From the NCBI RefSeq assembly GCF_902148855.1, contig NC_043973.1, forward strand, positions 17,346,028 to 17,410,027: a DNA stretch of 64,000 nucleotides, given 5' to 3'. This DNA comes from Sphaeramia orbicularis. Its lineage: Eukaryota; Chordata; Actinopteri; Kurtiformes; Apogonidae. How positions within the stretch are numbered: position 1 is the first letter of the stretch; the number at the start of each line of letters is the position of its first letter. Made by a program: the position numbers and the translations under genes. Under the pieces are notes generated by a model. The model was not told the origin of the DNA. It made no database searches and worked only from the letters and a program-made list of their open reading frames with translations. Of this stretch, positions 31,875 to 44,000 are shown piece after piece.

Positions 31875-32394
31875 TTAATCCATAAAGACCCAAAGATCCA
31901 CTGTCGACCAAAAGCATCTACTGATCTAAACTGCTGATCCACTAATACAATCAACACATGTAAATAACTGATGCAAAATACAATTTGTTATCTTTTCATG
32001 GTCATCAGATATGACCTATTTGGATGTTCACTGGCTCTGTAGTTACTGTGGAAACATTGTCATCTACAACATTGATTCACCAGTAAAACCCATGGAGTTG
32101 GATCAATGACAGTGGATGGACACACTGGGTTTATGTTCAGTTAATGATATATTGTACTTATAAGTCACTTTTTCTTCAGTTTTTTGTAATTTAATATAAT
32201 AACCTTTGACATTAATCTGAGTTTTTATGAACATCTACATGATCAGTGAATGAAACACAGGAAAATAGATGATGAATGCAAAATTCAGAGGATAATATTG
32301 TAACATATGGTAATAAATCTCTTAGGAAAGGTTAAATAGAGAGAAAAATTCATTTGGGAACTGACAAAAGTTACACTGGGTCCTTATGGGTTAA
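31875..32394. mobile_element. piggyBac-type MITE, CCCATAAAGACCC family (copy 5)
   Basis: TTAATCCATAAAGACCCA at the left and GGGTCCTTATGGGTTAA at the right, with TTAA at 31875-31878 and 32391-32394. Uninterrupted, about 512 bp, in the orientation of copy 4. Confidence 0.8.
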
Positions 32395-32559
32395 CCATGT
32401 ACTCTGATGCATGTTTTAGTTTAATGTATATTGCTTGTTGTATATGAGAGGTTGCCTTTCCTCTGTACTGCAAAATCAATTCACCTATGGGTATGAAAAA
32501 AGAAACCTGAACTTCATGTGATGATAAATTTCTCCCAGTTCTTCAACAAAAAAGCTTTT

Positions 32560-33174
32560 TTAACCCTTTCATGCATGAATTATAAGAACCTTAGTCGGGA
32601 TTTTTTTTTCCTGAGTGTTTGTATTCCTCCTTAGATGTGAAAAAAACAATGCGATTGAAATTTTTTTTATTAACCTATTTTTCATGAAGTTACAAAAATG
32701 TCCACTCAGCTGGACACCATGTGTTTAATTTTTGAAGCGAAGAATCATGTATTTAAAACCCATCATCAGGAAGTGATATACTGTGTAAAAACTATGAAAT
32801 AAAAACATTTTTCATGCAGCTAATCTGATGTTTTCTCATATTTGATCATACTCTAATACTATATTACTCACTTTGTGGAGATAATATGCAAAAAAAAAAA
32901 CAAAAAAAACAAACCCTTTTTGATTAAGAAAAGTATTAATTACAATCTAATAACAGTTAGCAATTGATTTACACTAAAACATGTTTTTGCAGATCAGGTT
33001 TATCAAGAATGGCAAAGTTACAGCAATGGTATGAATGTCAGTGTATGGGATGGTGTATAAGCGTCCACTGTGTTGGCTGATATGCAACTAAAACAACAAA
33101 ACCCACAAATATACAAGAGAACAGCTGTAGAATAGCTGTCTACTGTAGTGACCAGTGTGCATGAAAGGCTTTAA
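32560..33174. mobile_element. piggyBac-type MITE, CCCTTTCATGCAT family (copy 4)
   Basis: TTAACCCTTTCATGCATGAA at the left. The right end is CATGAAAGGC followed by TTTAA, slightly decayed. Same orientation as copy 2, with the shared TGTCTACTGTAGTGACCAG block near the right end. About 165 bp from copy 5 of the other TTAA family. Confidence 0.8.
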
Positions 33175-33559
33175 AAATAATAATAATAATTTGCTGGAAA
33201 ATTTATGGCCACAAAGCTGAAAACATGAGCAAAAAACATTTTTATTTAATCAGCCAACAGTATGTAAAGAATTCAAAGGAGCTCAACCTTTACCAGCAGG
33301 GATGTGAATCATAAACATCACATGTAACAGTAAAACACATAAACATGGATATTTTCTTTAAGTACATTTTGCTGATAATACTTGCATATTTACTCATGGG
33401 TTTCTATACAGAATTAGTATTAGTACTTTAAACCATCTGAATGCTTTTTTCCACTGGTTATCTTCAGTCTGTAATCATCTTGAGGACTGTGAACCAGTTT
33501 GTCATGTCTGATACTGCTGTCAAACTCATGTATGAGCCTGTGTTTGGTATCAGTCCACA

Positions 33560-33713
33560 GTAGCTCGGCCCCTCTGCTGTTCTCGCCCGGTGCATTGTGG
33601 TCTATGAACCAAAGGAAGCTGCTGCACCGGAATCTGAAGAATTTGAGGTGTCCGCCAAGTCTGCATCGTCAACTCGGCTCTTTGCACTATCCTGTCTGCG
33701 AATACACTGTGAG
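33560..33713 (+). promoter_or_regulatory. septin2: probable septin2 first (non-coding) exon and promoter
   Basis: A more GC- and CpG-rich patch in AT-rich surroundings, ending at a GTGAG|GTAAAA splice donor at 33713. The next septin2 exon (35057) begins with 5' UTR, so a non-coding first exon is required upstream, and this is the best candidate. The start is approximate. A GTGCATTGTGGTC motif at about 33590 resembles promoter elements of housekeeping genes. Confidence 0.5.
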
Positions 33714-34196
33714 GTAAAACACTATTTTTTTTAGTAATTCTCGGCTAACTAATCCGTTGTTTGTCCGGTCCTTTGTTAGCTCTTGTATCGCCTTAAAACC
33801 GACGACGCTAACATTAGCTATTTAAGTTAACATCCTGCTTAACGCTATGCTAAGCCTGTCACAGTTTGCCTAGCAGCCAGCGAACGATGTTAACTACTTA
33901 CCTCGGTAAAAATGTCTCTTGTTTCCGCCTAGTTTTGTCAACTTAGCCTTTGTGTTTTCCATGGTAACAATAGTGGTTTTACTAGCGGTTGTCCTCAACA
34001 GCCCACACCCAGTGGCTTGTACCGTTACTAAGTAGCCGGTGCTAATTGTCAAGCTAATTTCCATTCAAACTTTGCTTTCAAAAAATTTACAATGTTTCGT
34101 TTATACGAGTTTGACAGATTAGATTAGATGAAATACGCTTCTTATCCCACATCTTCATTACTCTAATGAGTGCTAACGCTTTATTTATTGATTTAG

Positions 34197-34725
34197 AAGT
34201 GAAGAGATACTGATTTAAAACTGGTAAAAGTATCCATATCCGTTACTTCAGTAAAAGTACTAACAGCTGGGAAATACTTCACTGTAAGTAAAAGATCTGC
34301 GTCCAGATACGAAAGTATAATCGGCAAAATGTAGGCTACCCAAAGTAAGGAAAGTAAGATGTTCCTGTCAGCGTTTTACCATGTTTTTTTTTTTTTTTTT
34401 TATTTAATTTTTTATTTTTATTTTACTGCAACATTAAAGTGCCTTTTTACGACTGTTCATATTAAAGGTTGAGCTTTAAAGATTTAATCTACAACAGTGC
34501 ATCATTTTCTTTAAAAATCATCCCATATTTGTAGTATCATCCCGTGGGAACCACATATCTCTAAAACACAAACAGGCCTGTTTTCAGCTGGATTATTGAG
34601 TTGTTCGATAAATGTAGTTCAATGATGGAATAAAGATTTGAAAAATGTAAATACATGTAACCAAAACTTGTATCAAGGACAACAGTAGAGTAAAAGCATT
34701 TGGTTACTTTCCATCACTGTTTCAT
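34197..34725. mobile_element. dispersed repeat with AAAGTA/ACTTTC motifs in septin2 intron 1
   Basis: Contains CAGTAAAAGTACTAACAG, AAATACATGTA and GGTTACTTTCCATCACTG, phrases typical of a short fish repeat built around 'AAAGTAACTAAATACATTTACT'. Limits are approximate. A T-run lies at 34384-34402. Confidence 0.4.
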
Positions 34726-35073
34726 CATTCTCCTCAGCTTGACTAAATAAACAGTTAAAACTGATTATTAGACTTAAATTTGATGGTTTGGATTCAATAA
34801 ATTCATTTGTAACAGTTGCCAATCCACTGAAACAAAACTAAATGTGTCCTTCAGTCACAGTGATGTAGGTGTAATGTATGCTGCTGGAATAGGACTAGCA
34901 GTTTTTTGTGGTTAGACACAGTACTCTCACAAAACATTCTCAGCAGAAACCAGACTTCCTGTCTCTCACACAGTCAGGCCTGCAGGTGTGTTACTGAATG
35001 CATTATCCCCACTACCGTTTTCATATCTCAGTGTGTAATAGTTTCTCTAATTTCAGGTTAAAAAGAAGTGAAA

Positions 35074-38000
35074 ATGTCTCAAGCAGACAAAATGAAGGTG
35101 AGTGCACAGAAAATTATAACTCAATACTCCATCACAATGTTTATAGTATGCAGTAATACCAGTTTCCCACTTCTGCTTCAGTGACTGCCTTTCTAGTCTG
35201 ATGGCTTAGCAGTAATTGAGATGAGAAAATGGAACTCAATGTTTTCAATGGTCTCTAATTGTGGAAAATGTGAATGTTCAGTCTGATCGTGTTATTTCAT
35301 GCTTTCTCAGATTTCTGGCTTTATTTTGCCCTTGTTGAATGCTCGGTCACACAGCAGATGCTCAGCTGCTGTACACAGTCCTCATGACTAACTGTGAGGC
35401 TTTACGGTTGTTGAAAGGCACAAAGGCAGAACAAGAACACATGCAGCTTATCAGTCATCTCGGTCATAACTTTTGCCGAAAGGACAAGGAAGGGAGGGTG
35501 TATTAACCCTGTAAGACAGTGCAGCAAAAAGAGCAAAGTAAGGCGTAGTTCACACATACAGTGGTATTTTTCAAGTCATTGCAAGTTTTCATAATTTTTT
35601 TGTCAAAAATGTCCCATAATGTCCATATGAAAATTCAAAAATGCGTGACGCTCTTTCGAAAGCTGACAGCTGGTGATGTACCCCTGACTTTAAAGCTGTG
35701 TTGGTTTGATGTGCGCTGTAACATAGAGCTGAGTGATATGGTCAAAAATATTATTATGAGAATAGTTGTTGCATCATTATAATATTGATCATATCACAAG
35801 AAAATGTTGAATCATTATTTACTTTACATGTAAGGGTGGACTTGTTTTCCTGAGTAAAGGTTAAGAATGACATGATCAATCATAGTTTTAGATAGTTGTT
35901 AATTGTCAAAACATGACACCGTCCAGCAGGAAATTTCATATAACTCTGGTAAAACAAGCTGCTCTGCCACTCTCTTTGTAAACAATACAAGAATGCACTG
36001 ACCTTCTTCTTCCTCTTTTTCTTTGCTGCTAAAGCAGACTAGATGTTCACTGGGGTATTGCATGTTGTTGATTGGACCTCTGGTTGCTATCTAAAGTGAA
36101 ATTCTATTGAATATCTGTTAGTTTTATACTGACGATGAATTGTGTTATGATAATGAATGTTATGGTTGTCCAACCCTACTAGGACCTCAACAAAAGGAGA
36201 TAATGCACACACTGACGTTACAAGCAAAAAACTCAGTTTTCCCTGTCCACATGGCAACGCTCTAAACACATTTATCTTAACCATGCACAGAGTTTCTGAA
36301 AGGTCAGATTTCAGAGATATGAAACTGCATTTATGTGTGGACAAGTGGCTGAAGTCTCTACAAACATCTATTTTAAGAAAATGCCCATATATTTGTAGAC
36401 TAAGGCTAAACACACCTTTGCATTTAATTTGAGATCTTTGTTGTATCGCTCTGTTTGAGAACCTTCTTCCTTGATCTGAATATACCGGCTGTAGTTTCTG
36501 ATGAAGTTTAGCTCAGAGCTATAAACACTGGAATGATGTGGGGAGTGGGAGAATGGTCTCTTTGGCAAACAGATTGTTGAGCAGCCCTTCTGAAAACCCT
36601 GCCTGTTTGTGACCAGATGTCTGCTTGTGCACTAATAACTGGCTGTCATGTCATCACTGTAATTAGAACCAAAACTATCTTCCCCTTTAAACACGTCCTG
36701 AGTTTTTTTTCTCTCAACCTTCTTTTATAACAATTTTGTTTCCCACCAAACCATTTTTTAAGTAGATCTGACTCTCCTATCTCTGCTTTTTAATTTTTGC
36801 AGCAAGGCCAGTTCACCAACCCTGAGACCCCAGGGTATGTGGGATTTGCCAACCTGCCCAACCAGGTTCATCGCAAGTCTGTTAAAAAAGGATTTGAGTT
36901 CACCTTGATGGTGGTTGGTGAGTGTAACATCACTGTTCTTCAGACACTTTTCTTCTTATCACTGGACGAGACGTTATTTTTGGAAAATGATAGAGTACAT
37001 TTCAGTGATAACAAGGCTTGAGTAAGACAGCAAGCGCAAACGCAGACATTTTAGGAATGTATTTTGGTTTTTTGCCTGATGAGAGTTTTTTGTGATGAAT
37101 TTATGTCTGGATCTTGGCCGACTTCCTGTCTCTCATGGTCTTCCACCACAGTTTTACTCTCTGATCTCGTCTTCTGTGATGTCCAGGTGTAACTTCATAA
37201 AGGCTTGTTGTTGAGTAGAAAATGGCAGGCATCACATCAGTTTAGTTGCTCAGCTGGCGTGAGCAGCAGTGTAAACTCTTGATGGGAGTGCTGTGACTGT
37301 GTGACCTATCCTGCTTCTTGGTACGGGGGGATGGTAGAAACTCTCCTTAACACTGCTCATCCTTTTGCTTTAAAATAAACCAGAGAGGAATGCAGGCCAT
37401 GGGCCTCAAGGGACTGATTCACACAGTGGACGAGGCCTGCTGCTCCCGCTGCTGCCAGAATACTCACCCAATGCTTTTTTAACCTTCTCTGTGACCTGGA
37501 TTATTAAATCTGGGATTTACTGTACATTTACATTACTGCAATTCTTCCTCACAGTGGGAAATAATGTGCTTAAAATTAAATTTACCGGATCTCCTTGGGC
37601 TGTAACATATGACCAAAGTCATAAGTATCCCTATATAAGAGAGGTTTCTGGAGGACTTAGATGCTGAGAAAGCTGTTGTTATATGCATTAAATAAATACC
37701 TTTTAAGTGTTTTGAAAATAGTTCAAACATGTAACAAATTTGCATTTCTTTTTTTTATCATACAATTCCATTTTATTTTAGGCTGATATAGTATTTTTTC
37801 CCTTCATTCTTTTGGAGAAATCTCAATGATTTTTCTAATTGTTTATCTTAGGTGTTGTGCTTAGGTCTAAGAAGAGGAAACTCTGCCTTATATGTATGTA
37901 AATGTAGTAAAGAGTGTGATTTTTTGACATGATGATCCAGCATAATATCAAACATTTCTCTATCTGAATTAAGATTATGATGTTGTCTTGATGTAGACAC

Positions 38001-41000
38001 AGCTCTTTGTGAGACAACCTCCTTGTGTTGAAATTTTTCTCATAGTCTTTGATAATCTGCATTATCTGTCTGAACATCTGTCAAAATGAATTGAAAAGCA
38101 ACAGAATGAATGTTATATTCTACATACGAAAAACTTCATAACAAAATTAATATGTGAGTAATTACTAATTTAATCACATATTTTCTCAGATGCCAGACCA
38201 ACTCCTGTTGCCTCTGAGAATATAAATAAGTCATGGCACTTTTTCTTACAAAGCCTTCTGATGTGTCTATTTTAAGGCATTCTGGGAGATCGTCAGTGTG
38301 GGATGTTGTACAGATTTCTGTAAATCTTTCTACACATTTCTAGTGGGAACACAGTAGCAGCTTTTCCTGGGTAAACACTGGCAGTTGTTGAAATTTTAAC
38401 ATCTATAACATGACCCTGACACTAAAAGGAATAGAGTGTCTTAAGTCTCCTACATAGATCTCAAATTGAATTCACTACTAAGCTTATAGCTTAATTTTAT
38501 TTGATAGACTTGAAGTGAGCTGATACTGATGGATTAAAGAGTGGCTCAGTAGGTGTGGTTCAAACTCTGGTGCCATGTTGTTACTCTTCTTTTAATGTTT
38601 GGTTTATTTGATGTATTTTTAGCTGAGCACAGAGGAAGGCATGGTTTTTGTTTTTTGTGTTTGAAGCAGATTGACATAATATTTTTTTGTTTCACTTTCA
38701 CTCGTTGATGAAATTAGTCCTTTTTTATAAGGTAGTTTTTTTGTGGCCAGTTTAGAAGTCAGCTAAAAAAAAGATTTAGTTGGATACACTGTTGGTTTGT
38801 CCAAAATAAAATAAGAGAATTTCTTCTTTCCAAGATTTGTAGTCTGTACAGTTTCTTTGCTTCAGGAAAGTCTGCAGTTCTTTGGTGGCCTTTCTCTTGA
38901 CTTGTAGTCCTTGGATGTTGCTGAATAATTATTTGTAACACTTGGATTCCTTCCTCAGGAACTGGGATCTTTAAACTAGTAAGTTGACATAGCTACAATA
39001 AAAAGCAGCGGTGAGGTCAGATTTAGTATCAGCTTTGTGAGTATTTCCGTATGATGCGAGGCCTGCTCTGCATCAGTGGCAGATGTTTCATTCCCTGTAG
39101 CACAGTGGTAATCGCTGTTGTTCTGTTTGTTTAGACCAGGGGTGTCAAATTAATTTTAGTTCAGGGGCCACATTAAGCCCAATATGGTCTCAAGTGGTCC
39201 AGGGCAGTAAAATAATAACAAAAAAAGTAAAATTACAAATGTTCACATCTACAAACAATCCTTCAAAGAAATGTGAAAAACCACAAATAACCTGACATTA
39301 CCTAAGAAATAATGTTAAAATTGCACTTTCATCTCTTAAGATAATATACGTTGTTGATATTTGTTCAGGGTATTAAAATTTTTTTGAAAGGATAGTAAGT
39401 AGATATAAACATTTTCAACTAATTTAACTTTTTTATACTTAAACCAAACAGAAAAATTTGTAATTGTCGTTATTTAAAGGTTATTATGATAGTATTTTAC
39501 TGGTCTGGCCTACTTGATACCATATTGGGCTGCATATGGCCCCTGAATGAAAATGATTGATACCCTTGATTGTTAATATCTCAGTGTAATTTTTGCATTT
39601 CACAAATTCATCCCATGGGCCAGATTGGACCCTTCGGTGGGCTGGTTTTGGCCCATGGGCCGTATGTTTGACACCCCTGGTTTAGACAGAGCACTGCATT
39701 AGAAGACGTTTGCCCTCATGGTATAAATGAATCAGTTTCTAGTCATTGTTTTGTAGCTGTAGATGTGTGTTAAGTTGTTGTTATTCTCTGCTTTTTAAAG
39801 GTGAATCTGGACTTGGAAAATCTACTCTGATCAACAGCCTGTTCCTCACTGACCTTTACCCAGAAAGAGTCATCCCTGGAGCAGCAGGTAAACCGACCAA
39901 CTGTCCAAACCACAGATGAGTTTGTGTATTTTGAGAAACCAGTGTATTAAATGTTGTATAGCTTTATGCTTACATGCTGTTTTCTTTTGTTTCTTTGAAC
40001 AGAAAAAATAGAAAGGACGGTTCAGATTGAAGCATCGACAGTAGAAATTGAAGAGCGAGGAGTGAAGCTCCGTCTCACTGTGGTCGACACACCAGGATAT
40101 GGAGATGCCATCAACAGCCAGGACTGGTACAAATGGAATTCAGGGTTTATGGTTATGGGAGGAAGGAGGTATCTTAAATACTCTACTGAGGTTCTATTGA
40201 TCCTCAAAATTTGTGAATTCAACATTCTAAATTTGACTTATATCATTGAAGAGCTATATTAAATTACTGGTTAAAGCAGCGTATGACTTTCATCACTAAG
40301 TTTTCTTCAAATTTGTGAAACCCTAGTGATACCCTGGCCTAATCCATTAGTCTTTCCATGCTTGCACACCTAAATCATTTCCCTCACAGTGAACAACTTC
40401 GAAGATAACCCCATCACAAGCGGTCTGTTTGTTTAAATACCAAGCTGACACGTCACTCGGGCCTTTTCGGAATTTTTTCGCAAAGTGCACTATGGGAATG
40501 GGAGTTCCACGCAGCCACAGTGTCCACCCCTGGGTCAGAGGAAATGGAAGGAATCACTATAAGTCAATTGTCATCTTATAATTCGGGGTGTGCGTGCCTT
40601 GCAAGTATACATATGGCCGGGCACTGACTGCTCTCTCGTTCTTTATAGTATGTGTATGATAAGCCTACACAATGACATGTTCCGAAAATGCCATGAAACT
40701 GATGTCTAAGTATTGTTTTTCACGATCACACACCCTGTATTATAAGATGACTATTGACTCACAGTGATTCCTTCCATTTCTTCTGACCCAGTAGCGGACA
40801 TGGTTTCATTGCTTGTTGTCTCCGTGTTTGATGCTTCTGCGGCTGCATGGAATTCCCATTCCCACATGACACTTCTCAACAAGATTTCCAAAAAGGCCCA
40901 AGTGACTTATCGGTTTGGTATATAAACAAACAGATTGCTTGTGATAGTCATCTTCGAAGTTGTTCACTGTGAGGGAAGTGATTTAGGTGCATAAGCACAG

Positions 41001-44000
41001 AAAGACTAATGGATTAGTGATAATTGAACTATCACTGGGGTTTTACAAAGATGAAGAAAAATTAGTGATGAAAGTCATATGCTGCTTTAAGTCACAGACT
41101 AGGCTTAATCCAGTTTTTTAAAGTGGCTGAAACTGTCTTAAATATATAGTTTGTCCTTAAAATCACTTGGATTAAGGAGTTAATGTTACTTTTATAATCC
41201 TGCAACAAAACTACAAAACAAACCCAAAATGGAACAGACTAAATTTATCAGAATTCACGGAGCTAGTGTGCAACAATGTTGTGTGTTTGATGTGTTTGAG
41301 CTAACGTGGGGTCTCTTACAATAATGACTTAAAATGATTTTTTCCATCCAGTATGGGCACAGTGCAACTTCAAGATATTTGTCTTGAACTGTCCCATTCA
41401 GATATGGATGAAACGAATTTGAAGCATGCTGAACCTTGTATGATAAAATATTCTGGAATTGTACTTTTTACCTGGATTTGGATTAAATAGCTGTTAATTT
41501 TTCTTCATGATGGCCATAAAGCCTTATATTGAACTTGCTGAACCTGCTGAAACCTTGTAAATCATAAACCGTACTGAATCATTCACTCTGGACTCATTTT
41601 TGGTTAGTGAAGACAAACAGGACCATGCCCATTATTGTCTTAGGGGTGTCTTTCTTTCAATTTTCTGCTTTGTCTGCTTTCAGTACAGAATTGTGTAATT
41701 TGCATATTTAATCTGTTTTTCTCCCAGTTTCAGCACCATTATCAGCTACATCGATGACCAGTTTGAGCGCTACCTCCATGACGAGAGCGGTCTAAATCGA
41801 AGACACATCGTCGACAATAGAGTTCACTGCTGCTTCTATTTCATCTCCCCTCTTGGCCACGGGTGATTGTTGGAACATGTTAACTCTAAGTTGTATTTCA
41901 TGACATTTTTAACATAGTTGTCATACTTATGTACTTGAGGAGTTTGTCTCTTTGACCCTCCGTCTGTCTGTTTCCTGTCCTAACTAGTCTGAAACCCTTG
42001 GATGTCCAGTTCATGAAGGCCATTCACAACAAGGTCAACGTGGTTCCTGTCATTGCTAAGGCGGACACACTCACCCTCAGAGAGAGGGAGAGGCTCAAGC
42101 GGAGGGTGAGGTTTACACAATCACCCATTGTTCTGGACTGTTTCCATTTCCTGAGATGTTCAGTAGATGTTGATTGAAATGGTCAAAGTCCTGTATTCAC
42201 CTAAATACTGTGCTGAAATCTCTGTCTGACCTGACTAAACAAAGCTATAATGCATGGAGAAAATGTGTAATAATGTCTCTTTTTGTAATGTTTTTTGGTA
42301 AGATTCTGGATGAGATTGATGAACACGGTATCAAGATTTACCACCTTCCTGATGCAGAGTCAGATGAAGATGAGGACTTCAAAGAGCAGACCAGGATCCT
42401 CAAGGTGATTATTACCTTGTCAAGGAGGTTATGTTTTTGCCACGGTTTGTCTGTTTGTTTGTTGGTTAGTTAGGAACATAACTGAAAAAGTTATGGACAG
42501 ATTTTGATGAAATTTTCAGGAAATGTTGATACTGGCACAAGGAACAAATGATTAAATTTTGGTGGTGATTGGGGGGGGGGCGGGGGTCTGATCTGCTTTG
42601 GCGGAGGTCTGCGATCTCCGAGTGCTTTTCTAGTTTCCATTCTTCTAAAGATAAGTACATTGTTTTTGTTGCAGAATTTCCTCTGTCAGTGGCTTAAGTG
42701 ACACTTAAAATGAATTATTGCATTAGTCTGACTAGAACTGGTCTTTTAAAGTTCATGTAAATGTGTTGGTTTGGCTGAAATCAAAGTTTTCCTCTTGGAC
42801 TAACAAATGCTATTGAAAGTTGATCTGGTCCTGCATGTAAACAGACCAGTAGGAATGGACTGGCATCTGGTGTCTACAAAAAGTAGAGCAGACAGAAAGT
42901 ATGCTGCATGTACAAATTTACCATGTTGACCATTATCGTTCCAGTTTACCTCTGGGTTTATGACGGCGTAAGCTAACAAGCTAAAAGATTGCATATTGCC
43001 ACTTATCATAGTGGAGGTGACATGATTTCAGCAGTAAATTGATTACACTCCAGTGCATGTAGACTGGGACAAAGACAACAGTCCAATTAAACTTTGTCAA
43101 GCTGTAGTCATAGCTAAACTAAGGTGCGCAAGTTGAGTGGTTGAGCCCCTTCCTCTTCTCCAGGCTAGCATCCCGTTCGCAGTTGTAGGCTCCAACCAGC
43201 AGATTGAGGCCAAAGGGAAGAAGGTGAGGGGCCGTCTGTACCCATGGGGCGTGGTGGAAGTGGAGAACCCCGAACACAACGACTTCCTCAAGCTGCGGAC
43301 CATGCTGATGTGAGTAAAGGAAAACGGGAGAGTTAAAGACCCACTCATTTCATTTGTATTTAATAATAACTCTCAACATCTGTCGTTTATTATATACATT
43401 ATTGGTCCCAAGATGGTCGATTCATTAGTCGTTACAGTCATCCGCAATGAAATTAAGGTGTTCTGACCAATACAATGTGCAGTGATATAAAAACACGGAA
43501 ATTAACAAAGAGAAAAAGCAGAATTCACAGTATAACAACATAAATGAAGAGTTATTTAAAAAAAAAAAAAAAAATAGAAGAAAAATCTTACATATGAAAT
43601 GGACAGGGTGCAAAATAAAAAAAACTTACAAGGTGCAGTCCATACACATAAAAAAAACAACAAAAAAAAACAAACAAGAAGGTATTTATGTGTCAGAGGG
43701 TTAGCATGAGTGATTAACAAGTAGCAGCAAATAAAATGGTTTGTTAAAGTGTTCATGAATAAATATGCGTAATAGGAATAAAAACAGAATTTACAGCATT
43801 TGACGTACCTTATAATGGCTGCTGCTGGTGTATAGTAACCTGATCGCAGAGAGAATGAAGCACTTGGAGTAAAGTTTGTTCTGCTAAGGGTGGGGGTGAG
43901 GGTGTTAGAGTCAGGTCAGTAGACAGAACATGGTCATTCCTGCCCTACTGACCATCTTTTATAGCCACAGGGGATGCAAGTCCCTGCTGGAGTCATTATC

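Noticed and set aside
42174-42473. 99-residue plus-strand frame as a separate gene
   Set aside because: It is septin2 exon 8 (42303-42404) read through both flanking introns.
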